Source: Bacteroidales bacterium UBA2198 (GTDB taxonomy: Bacteria > Bacteroidota > Bacteroidia > Bacteroidales > VadinHA17). From it: a stretch of DNA of 21,221 nucleotides. The position numbers and the translations under genes are program-made. The notes under the pieces are model-generated. The model was not told where the DNA came from and did no database searches. It worked only from the letters and a program-made list of their open reading frames with translations. This document shows, one piece after another, positions 15,290 to 21,221 of the stretch; the first letter of the stretch is position 1; each line of letters opens with the position of its first letter. The stretch is taken from assembly GCA_002328625.1 (NCBI GenBank), contig DCVC01000103.1, forward strand, positions 1,731 through 22,951, given 5' to 3'.

Positions 15290-16684
15290 ATGAGTGAAAA
15301 GCAAAGAACTCTTGCCAAAGAGATAAGTCTGACCGGAAAAGGGTTACATACAGGAATTGATGTAACAATAACTTTTAAACCTGCTCCTGCGAACCACGGA
15401 TACAAGTTCCGCAGGACCGATCTTCCAGGAAAACCGTTGATAGATGCGTTGGCTGAAAATGTTACCGATGCATCAAGAGGAACCACACTTACTCAGAATA
15501 ATGCTTCGGTGGCAACAATTGAGCATGCTTTAGCTGCATTGAATGGCATGCGTGTTGACAATGCCCTGATTGAGCTCAACGGGCCTGAAGCCCCAATAAT
15601 GGGGGGCGCAGCATGGAAATTTACTGAAGCGATTAAAACAGCTGGTTTTGTTGAACAGAAGGATGTAAGAAACTATTTTATTGTAAAACAGAAAATAGCT
15701 TTTTCTGATGAGGAAAATGGGGTTGATCTTATGATCTATCCTGATGACCATCTCAGTATAAATGTTTTAATAGATTATAATTCAAGGATACTGGGGAACC
15801 AGTATGCTATTCTTGATTCTCTTGATGATTTTGAGAAAGAGATATGCAAAAGTCGCACATTCGTTTTCTTTCATGAGCTGGAATCTCTTTATAACAAGGG
15901 CATGATAAGAGGTGGTGACCTCGACAATGCAGTGGTAATTCTAGAAAAAGAAGTTGAGAAATCAGAGATTGACCGTATTGCAAGACTTTTTAACCGTCCG
16001 GGAATAAACAAACACACTGCAGGCATACTCAATAATACTGAATTGAGGTATCCTAATGAACCGGCACGTCATAAACTTCTCGATCTCATGGGCGACCTGG
16101 CTCTGGTTGGTCGGCCCATAAAGGGCAAAGTTGTTGCAACACGCCCCGGACATTATGCCAACACGCGTCTTGCAAAACTTATAAGACAGGAGATAAAAAA
16201 GGCAAATTTAAAGAAAGAAATACCTGTTTATGATCCGACACTGCCGCCTGTTTATACAATTGAAGATATTAAAAAACGCCTGCCACACCGGCATCCATTC
16301 CTTCTGGTCGACAAGATAATATTCCTTGACGAGACGTGTGTTGTCGGAATAAAAAATGTCACATTCGACGAACCTTTCTTCCAGGGTCACTTCCCTGATG
16401 AACCGGTTATGCCCGGGGTAATTCTTGTTGAAGCCCTTGCACAGTCAGGAGGCCTGCTTGTTTTGAGCAATGTTAATGAGCCTGAAAAATATTCCACATA
16501 TTTTCTCAAAATAGATAAGCTGAAGTTTAAACACAAGGTAGTTCCGGGAGATACTATCATTCTAAGGATGGAGCTGGTTGAGCCCCTGAGAAGAGGGATA
16601 GTTACAATGTTCGGACAGGCATTTGTCGGTGACCATCTTGTGGTAGAGGGAGAAATGACTGCACAGGTAATTAAGAATAAATAG
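15290..16684 (+). CDS. lpxC-fabZ: Bifunctional UDP-3-O-acyl-GlcNAc deacetylase / 3-hydroxyacyl-ACP dehydratase (LpxC-FabZ)
   Basis: Cytoplasmic two-domain enzyme of 464 aa. The N-terminal LpxC half (about 1-305) removes the acetyl group in the committed step of lipid A synthesis. Its zinc ligands are H79 (TIEHALAAL), H261 and D265 (HKLLDLMGDL), with E78 as general base and H288 (RPGHYANTRL) matching E. coli H265. The C-terminal FabZ half (about 319-464) dehydrates 3-hydroxyacyl-ACP in fatty acid synthesis. It has LPHRHPFLLVDKI, catalytic H367 in FFQGHFPDEPVMPG, and E381 in LVEALAQ. The two halves are joined in one open frame, as is normal in Bacteroidota, not an assembly fault. Both halves draw on the 3-hydroxyacyl-ACP pool, so the fusion couples membrane phospholipid and lipid A supply. 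lpxA starts 7 bases after its stop. Confidence 0.97.
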   Translation: MSEKQRTLAKEISLTGKGLHTGIDVTITFKPAPANHGYKFRRTDLPGKPLIDALAENVTDASRGTTLTQNNASVATIEHALAALNGMRVDNALIELNGPEAPIMGGAAWKFTEAIKTAGFVEQKDVRNYFIVKQKIAFSDEENGVDLMIYPDDHLSINVLIDYNSRILGNQYAILDSLDDFEKEICKSRTFVFFHELESLYNKGMIRGGDLDNAVVILEKEVEKSEIDRIARLFNRPGINKHTAGILNNTELRYPNEPARHKLLDLMGDLALVGRPIKGKVVATRPGHYANTRLAKLIRQEIKKANLKKEIPVYDPTLPPVYTIEDIKKRLPHRHPFLLVDKIIFLDETCVVGIKNVTFDEPFFQGHFPDEPVMPGVILVEALAQSGGLLVLSNVNEPEKYSTYFLKIDKLKFKHKVVPGDTIILRMELVEPLRRGIVTMFGQAFVGDHLVVEGEMTAQVIKNK

Positions 16685-16691
16685 CTGACCT

Positions 16692-17468
16692 ATGATCTCA
16701 AACTTGGCCTTTGTTCATCCCAATGCAAGATTAGCTGAGAATGTGACTGTTGAACCTTTTGCATATATTGCCGGCAATGTTGTCATAGGAGAAGGCTCCT
16801 GGGTAGGTCCTAGTTCAACGATCCTTGATGGTGCAAGGATAGGGAGGAATTGCAGAATCTTTCCATCATCCGTGGTTTCCGGCATTCCTCAGGACCTTAA
16901 ATTCAAAGGCGAAGATTCAACTGCAGAAATAGGAGATAACACAACTGTTCGTGAGGGTGCCACAGTTAACCGCGGCACCGCTGCAGTCGGAAAAACTGTT
17001 ATTGGTAAAAATTGTCTACTTATGGCTTATGCTCACATTGGGCATGATTGTTCAATTGGAAATAATTGTATTCTCGGAAACAGTATCGGGCTTGCAGGGG
17101 AGGTTAAAATAGATGACTGGGCCATAGTCAGTGCAGGCTCACTGGTTCATCAGTTTACCAGGATAGGAGGACATGTCATTATAGGAGGAGGATCAAGGGT
17201 CCGTAGCGATGTCCCGCCATATATCAAAGCTGACAGAGACCCTCTTTGCTACATGGGATTAAATACGGTAGGCCTTACCAGGCGGGGATTTGAAAAAGAA
17301 AGAATTGACGAAATTCATAATATATACAGAGCTGTTTATCAAAACAGCTTGAATATTTCGCAAGCCCTGGAATATATTGAAAAGCAATTTAAATCATCAG
17401 AAGACAGGGATTATATTCTGGATTTTATAAGAAAATCAGACAGGGGGATTATCAGAGGTCCCAGATAA
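16692..17468 (+). CDS. lpxA: Acyl-[ACP]-UDP-N-acetylglucosamine O-acyltransferase LpxA
   Basis: First enzyme of lipid A synthesis, a cytoplasmic homotrimer moving a 3-hydroxyacyl chain from ACP to the 3-OH of UDP-GlcNAc. The 258-aa length is typical. The left-handed beta helix of hexapeptide repeats fills about residues 1-185, followed by the helical C-terminal domain with GLNTVGLTRRGF (about 190-201). Catalytic H118 lies in AHIGHDC (E. coli H125); H115 and H153 (VHQF) match E. coli H122 and H160. The position equal to E. coli H144 is E137 (LAGEVKIDD). The chain-length position equal to E. coli G173 is G166, a small residue that would admit C14 or longer acyl chains. It ends the operon and converges with the yccF-like gene, leaving 16 bases. 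Confidence 0.96.
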   Translation: MISNLAFVHPNARLAENVTVEPFAYIAGNVVIGEGSWVGPSSTILDGARIGRNCRIFPSSVVSGIPQDLKFKGEDSTAEIGDNTTVREGATVNRGTAAVGKTVIGKNCLLMAYAHIGHDCSIGNNCILGNSIGLAGEVKIDDWAIVSAGSLVHQFTRIGGHVIIGGGSRVRSDVPPYIKADRDPLCYMGLNTVGLTRRGFEKERIDEIHNIYRAVYQNSLNISQALEYIEKQFKSSEDRDYILDFIRKSDRGIIRGPR

Positions 17469-17484
17469 CATAATCAGGAATATA

Positions 17485-17859
17485 TCAGATACGCACAATA
17501 TCCCGGCCGAATGGATTAATGGCCACTTCGGTGAGTTTGAAATGTTGCATGCCGAAAGGTATTCCAACGATTGTAATACAAAGCAAAATGCCAAATAATG
17601 CATGAGTTAGCGCTATCCAGATCCCTCCGCAAAGGAGCCAGAGAACATTCATAAATATATGCAGGCAACCTGAAGCTCTTGACTGCACTCTGCTGGTCCT
17701 GCCAAACGGCCAGATTGAAAGTGAAGCCATTTTAAGAGTCTGCAGTCCGAATGGAATACCGATAATTGTGATAAAAAGGATCAGACTGCCTATAAAATAT
17801 TCAATAGCAATTATAATTCCTCCAAAGATAAGCCAGATAAGATTCCCCAATATTTTCAT
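17485..17859 (-). CDS. YccF-family inner-membrane protein with duplicated domain
   Basis: Small integral membrane protein of 124 aa belonging to the YccF (DUF307) family, whose function is not established. It consists of two similar units: residues about 4-54 (GNLIWLIFGGI ... ITIIGIPFGLQ ... PFGR) and about 69-119 (MNVLWLLCGGI ... ITIVGIPFGMQ ... PFGR). Each unit has two hydrophobic segments, so four membrane helices are likely. The repeated GIPFG and NPFGR/WPFGR motifs are diagnostic of the family. The ATG at 17859 follows the stop of the DUF4139 gene by 18 bases, so the two are probably cotranscribed. It converges with lpxA. Confidence 0.9.
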   Translation of the reverse strand: MKILGNLIWLIFGGIIIAIEYFIGSLILFITIIGIPFGLQTLKMASLSIWPFGRTSRVQSRASGCLHIFMNVLWLLCGGIWIALTHALFGILLCITIVGIPFGMQHFKLTEVAINPFGRDIVRI

Positions 17860-17877
17860 GTAGCTATTTTTGCTGTG

Positions 17878-19494
17878 TTATTCCAGAATTATTGTTTTCT
17901 CTTTTGGGTACCTCACAGAATAAGTAAGTATCAATTGTCTGGTTTCCTGTGGTTTTATTTCAAGATCCCATTTCACTTCTCCTGTCTGGGAATTATGTCT
18001 CCCACCTGAGAGTTCGATTGCCTCAACATTTATCCCGCTGTTTGAGGAGACTGGGATCTGATCTTTCACAGTGATCCTGACAAGATTGTCTTTGTTATTT
18101 CTGACAATTAAAAGAAATGAATAAGTTTCAGTTTTGTTTGCTCCCAGCATTCTCTTACTCGTAAAATCCTGTCTTTTCTCACGTTTTATAAGAATGCTGT
18201 TGTCGGTTCCCAGCGAAACAGTAAGAGTATCTGTTAATTGGTTAACATTAAGAAATGATTTCCCCGCAAATGTGTTCTCAAAATAAAGTGTAGCCTCACC
18301 GCTTATCAGGCTCTGTTTTGCCCAGTCAGTGATATTTCCTGTAAGATAGGCAAGAGGCGAAAGTTTAGGTACTGTGAAGTACTTGTATTCTGCAGGGGTT
18401 GTTGTACGCTGGATCTCGATAGTCTGCACTTTGCCATCAGAAGGGATTGTATAAGGTAAAGTAATATCAAAAGTAATTGTTGTTTCACCAACCTTTTTTT
18501 CCACATCAACCAGAACAGCTTCTGCTTCCCTGACTTCCATCTTATTGTCCATCAGAGCCATTTCTGCCTGCATTGGTGCTTCACTTCGCTTTGCCCCCAA
18601 GGTTGTTCCTCTGATCATTATGGCTGGTGGATTATAAAAATCTATAAACCAGGGGTACAGAACCGGAACATTACCCGAAACCCATGGTGTGGCGTTGGAA
18701 AAACTTAATTTCACATCTTTCCAATCGACCCCTGAGTTCTGAAACAGGTTGGCTTTGTAAAATAAGGCAACAGGTTTGGTTATATCGTCAACTCGTATGT
18801 CATATGAGGGAAACCATCCCGCATTTGACACAACATAACTAAAAGTAAACCTGCCCGATACCGGTTTATCGGAACTTACTGCGACCTCAATTTCACCTGA
18901 TGGCAATTGAAGTCTTCCGATCATGTCGGCGATCTGTTTCTGAAGAGTAGTTATCTGTTTCTCGTAATCCCTGATCAGCCTGTTCTTCCTGAGGATAGTT
19001 GTTGTAACCTGTTCCATATTATTTGTATATAGATCCATTACACTCTTCATCTGTTCGATGGTGAAGGTGGTCTCTTTTACCAGGATTCCCCTGTTTGCAA
19101 CAAGGAAAGCCTCTTTTTCCTTCAGAACTGAAATAGCCGCCCTTTCATCTTCAACTTTCATCTGAAGTACATCTATCTGGTTCCTAATATTCTTCACTTC
19201 TGGTGACTCTTCGAGATTCTGAAGATAATTGTTCCTGTGATTGACGGAAAGGATCAGGAAATTTCCATAGCCTTTTACCTGTATGCTCTGAGCATCAATA
19301 TAAGGGGAGAGTTGTCCAAGCCTGAGTAGAGTCTTCCCTGCAGGAATTTCAACAGTTGTCTCATGATTTAACTGGGCTCTGTCGGGATAAACAGTTACAT
19401 GTTTTATTCCCGCCTTAATCTCCTTTTCAGTATCGGCAGAAAGTATCAGGCAACCTGTCAGGATAAATACAAAAATTAAAAACAGATTTTTCAT
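17878..19494 (-). CDS. DUF4139 / mucoidy-inhibitor MuiA-family envelope protein
   Basis: Exported protein of 538 aa. The N-terminus has a hydrophobic signal; it could be cut by signal peptidase I after LSA (residue 20) or lipidated at C15 (ILTGC), and I cannot decide between these. The first domain (about 30-90, KHVTVYPDRAQLNHETTVEIPAGK) matches the DUF4140 N-terminal domain. A coiled coil follows (about 98-195, rich in E, K, L and Q). The DUF4139 domain (about 205-538) has the hallmark strings NAGWFPSYDIR and SGVDWKDVKLSFSNATPW. The family takes its name from a Streptomyces/Bacillus-type report of mucoidy inhibition; its biochemical role is unresolved. The ATG at 19494 gives a proper signal sequence. 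It precedes the yccF-like gene and is divergent from the flavoprotein gene. I name the family, not a function. Confidence 0.88.
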   Translation of the reverse strand: MKNLFLIFVFILTGCLILSADTEKEIKAGIKHVTVYPDRAQLNHETTVEIPAGKTLLRLGQLSPYIDAQSIQVKGYGNFLILSVNHRNNYLQNLEESPEVKNIRNQIDVLQMKVEDERAAISVLKEKEAFLVANRGILVKETTFTIEQMKSVMDLYTNNMEQVTTTILRKNRLIRDYEKQITTLQKQIADMIGRLQLPSGEIEVAVSSDKPVSGRFTFSYVVSNAGWFPSYDIRVDDITKPVALFYKANLFQNSGVDWKDVKLSFSNATPWVSGNVPVLYPWFIDFYNPPAIMIRGTTLGAKRSEAPMQAEMALMDNKMEVREAEAVLVDVEKKVGETTITFDITLPYTIPSDGKVQTIEIQRTTTPAEYKYFTVPKLSPLAYLTGNITDWAKQSLISGEATLYFENTFAGKSFLNVNQLTDTLTVSLGTDNSILIKREKRQDFTSKRMLGANKTETYSFLLIVRNNKDNLVRITVKDQIPVSSNSGINVEAIELSGGRHNSQTGEVKWDLEIKPQETRQLILTYSVRYPKEKTIILE

Positions 19495-19612
19495 GATGAT
19501 ATTTTAAGATCAGAACATAAAGTTAAGATTTTTTATTTATGGACCGGGTATCAATAATTGGACGAATAAGACATATATTTTACTTAATTTATGTTAATTA
19601 TCTCATTTTCTG

Positions 19613-19641
19613 TTGCTATTCTCAAGAATGACCTACATTTG
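19613..19641 (+). promoter_or_regulatory. Bacteroidota-type promoter of the nitronate monooxygenase-like gene
   Basis: TTG (19613-19615), an 18-base spacer and TACATTTG (19634-19641) match the TTG / TAnnTTTG consensus at every fixed base. The predicted transcription start falls near 19646-19648, leaving a leader of only about 8 A-rich bases before the ATG at 19655. This decides against the upstream TTG and ATG as start codons. Confidence 0.6.
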
Positions 19642-19654
19642 TATCAAAAAAAAA

Positions 19655-20737
19655 ATGAAGGGAATCAAAATTGGTAATCTGGCGATCGCCGTCCCAATAA
19701 TACAGGGGGGAATGGGAGTTGGTATTTCACTGTCGGGTCTGGCGTCGGCAGTGGCAAATGAAGGAGGAGTAGGTGTTATATCGAGTGCAGGTCTGGGACT
19801 TTTGTATCGTGATTTTTCCGAAAACTTTCTGGAAGCGAGTATTCACGGACTCAGGGAAGAGATCCGGAAAGCAAAGGAGAAGACCAGGGGCATTATAGGA
19901 GTAAATGTTATGGTTGCCATGACCAATTTTGCAGATATGATAAAGACATCAATTGCTGAAAAGGTCGATATTATTATTGCAGGAGCTGGACTTCCGCTGG
20001 ATCTACCTTCATTCTTGAAGAAAGAGAGCCTTACTAAGCTCATTCCTATAGTATCATCAGCCAGAGCTGCTAAGATTATCTGTGATAAATGGAAATCCAA
20101 CTACGACTACCTTCCCGATGCAGTTATTGTAGAGGGACCAAAAGCGGGGGGCCATTTGGGTTTTAAAGAGGAACAAATCAACAACAAGGATTTTACTCTT
20201 GAAAGGCTTGTCCCGGAGATTGTTACTGAACTTAAATCGTTTGAGGAGAGATATAATCAGCCTATTCCGCTGATTGCCGCAGGTGGTATCTACACAGGAG
20301 AGGATATTCATAATATTATGAAGCTCGGAGCCACCGGAGTACAAATGGGAACAAGATTTGTTACAACTGATGAATGTGATGCCTCAGCAGCTTTTAAACA
20401 GGCATATATTAATGCAGATGAAAAAGATATTGAAATTATCAAGAGTCCGGTTGGTATGCCAGGGAGGGCTATTCTGAGCAGTTTTATCAAAAAAGTAAGA
20501 GACGGCAAAAGACAACCAAAAAGATGTCCTTTTAAGTGTATCAAAACATGTGATATAACCAAAAGTCCATACTGTATAATTATAGCCCTGATAAATGCGC
20601 TTAAAGGGAATTTTGAAAGCGGATATGCATTTGCAGGGGCAAATGCATTCAAGGCGACTAAGATATCTTCGGTAAAAGAGATTTTCCAGGCGCTCATTAA
20701 AGAGTATAAAGAAAGCAAATTATCTGGTGACCTCTAG
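19655..20737 (+). CDS. Nitronate monooxygenase / 2-nitropropane dioxygenase-family flavoprotein
   Basis: Cytoplasmic FMN-dependent TIM-barrel enzyme of 360 aa from the ATG at 19655. Members oxidise alkyl nitronates; the related FabK reduces enoyl-ACP, and that activity cannot be excluded. Family marks, numbered from this start: PIIQGGMGVGIS (about 15-26), the phosphate-binding segment IAAGGI (about 207-212) and GATGVQMGTRF (225-235), and the histidine of EGPKAGGHLG (H167), equivalent to the catalytic histidine of class I enzymes. Near the C-terminus are four cysteines spaced CX3CX3CX7C (C291, C295, C299, C307), beyond the FabK length, which could bind a metal or cluster. Earlier in-frame starts at 19613 and 19628 lie in or before the promoter and would add a basic, unconserved leader. 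The stop shares CTAG with the convergent V-ATPase gene. Physiological substrate unknown. Confidence 0.9.
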   Translation: MKGIKIGNLAIAVPIIQGGMGVGISLSGLASAVANEGGVGVISSAGLGLLYRDFSENFLEASIHGLREEIRKAKEKTRGIIGVNVMVAMTNFADMIKTSIAEKVDIIIAGAGLPLDLPSFLKKESLTKLIPIVSSARAAKIICDKWKSNYDYLPDAVIVEGPKAGGHLGFKEEQINNKDFTLERLVPEIVTELKSFEERYNQPIPLIAAGGIYTGEDIHNIMKLGATGVQMGTRFVTTDECDASAAFKQAYINADEKDIEIIKSPVGMPGRAILSSFIKKVRDGKRQPKRCPFKCIKTCDITKSPYCIIIALINALKGNFESGYAFAGANAFKATKISSVKEIFQALIKEYKESKLSGDL

Positions 20738-21183
20738 GTTATAGCTGCATTTATCAGGAATGTGGCAGCAAAAGCAATAATTGCATACAATTCAGGGAAT
20801 ACGGCAAGTATCATTGTATTGCCAAATACGTTATAACCCGATCCTATTGCCGCAATACCGTTTGCACATACCTGTCCCTGTCTGATTGCTGAGATCAATG
20901 CTACTGCACCAAGTGCCAGTCCGGCGCCAAAAACTGCACCTGCCTGTAACCAGGTAATTGCCGGAGTCAGTACATCCTTGAGTATGAAGTATCCCATAAA
21001 CCCATAAAGGCCCTGGGTGCCGGGGAGAGCGCTCAACACCAGATAATTGCCAAAAGCATCTTCATTCTTCTTTAAAGCTCCGATGGAAGCATTACCTCCA
21101 ATTGAGACACCGAGAGCGCTGCCGATGCCGGCCAGCCCTATCATTAAACCAACTCCAATGTAAGCTAAAATAATCGGTTCCAT
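20734..21183 (-). CDS. ntpK: V-type ATPase subunit K (membrane ring proteolipid)
   Basis: Ring (c/K) subunit of a rotary V/A-type ATPase in the inner membrane. The 149-aa product has four membrane helices in two hairpins, the duplicated form typical of V-type rings (F-type c subunits are about 80 aa). Hairpin 1 carries LPGTQGLYGF (53-62) with no acidic residue. Hairpin 2 carries the ion-carrying glutamate E131 in FPELYAII. Aligned by eye with E. hirae NtpK, the Na+ ligands L61, T64, Q65, Q110 and E139 correspond to L53, T56, Q57, Q102 and E131, all conserved, so Na+ coupling is predicted. No other subunit is in the window; the upstream bases (21184-21221) contain stops in more than one frame, so the preceding gene, probably the large I subunit, ends at or beyond the right edge. 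The start is the ATG at 21183. Confidence 0.95.
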   Translation of the reverse strand: MEPIILAYIGVGLMIGLAGIGSALGVSIGGNASIGALKKNEDAFGNYLVLSALPGTQGLYGFMGYFILKDVLTPAITWLQAGAVFGAGLALGAVALISAIRQGQVCANGIAAIGSGYNVFGNTMILAVFPELYAIIAFAATFLINAAIT

Positions 21184-21221
21184 AAGTAATAATATTAATT
21201 CTTAAAAGTAAGTTAAACTAG

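Noticed and set aside
15290..16684. LpxC-FabZ joined by a missed stop or frameshift
   Set aside because: The same fusion is standard in Bacteroidota, and both halves have complete active sites in one frame.
17469..17484. Bidirectional terminator between lpxA and the yccF-like gene
   Set aside because: Only 16 bases separate the stops, and I see no inverted repeat followed by a T-run in or near the gap.
19613..19654. TTG 19613 or ATG 19628 as start of the nitronate monooxygenase-like gene
   Set aside because: Both lie in or before a well-matched promoter (TTG-N18-TACATTTG), and the extra residues are not family-like; ATG 19655 is followed directly by the conserved N-terminus.

Overview
The window looks like a chromosomal segment of a Gram-negative member of the Bacteroidota. 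Reasons: a fused LpxC-FabZ protein lying between lpxD and lpxA, a lipoprotein-type RND adaptor, an ABC permease joined to an M1-peptidase-like domain, promoter-like TAnnTTTG motifs with very short leaders, and few Shine-Dalgarno sites. The genes are densely packed and moderately AT-rich. I see no tRNA, rRNA, CRISPR array, transposase or phage gene.

Region 1 (1-8107, minus strand) is a drug/metabolite efflux operon read right to left: TolC-like outer-membrane channel, lipid-anchored periplasmic adaptor, a complete RND permease (1044 aa), then a second, different RND permease that runs off the left edge. Gaps are 5-21 bases. The two permeases share one adaptor and one channel gene.

Region 2 (8207-12560, minus strand) is a two-gene ABC system: a cytoplasmic ATPase and a 1147-aa permease. 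The permease carries a large extracytoplasmic M1-aminopeptidase-like domain that lacks the HEXXH zinc motif and ends in what looks like a golvesin/Xly-type beta-sandwich domain. A GC-rich dyad with a 10-base direct repeat separates it from the efflux operon.

Region 3 (12.56-17.5 kb, plus strand) is the lipid A start operon: an HD-domain phosphohydrolase with no ATG start, lpxD, lpxC-fabZ and lpxA. These three lpx genes make the early acylated UDP-glucosamine intermediates of lipid A, and the FabZ half supplies fatty-acid dehydratase activity.

Region 4 (17.5-21.2 kb) holds a minus-strand pair (a DUF4139/MuiA-like envelope protein and a YccF-family membrane protein), a plus-strand nitronate monooxygenase-like flavoprotein with a four-cysteine cluster, and, converging on it, the proteolipid (K) subunit of a V-type ATPase. 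That subunit keeps all the side-chain Na+ ligands known from Enterococcus hirae NtpK. The last two genes share one CTAG as both stop codons.

The most unusual items are the ABC permease/dead-M1/golvesin-like fusion, the predicted Na+ site in the V-ATPase ring subunit, the tandem RND pair with a reduced proton relay, the start-codon problem of the HD gene, and the dyad element at about 8.16-8.21 kb. No clearly new multi-gene defence or mobile system is visible; the ABC/M1-like pair is the best candidate for an under-described system.
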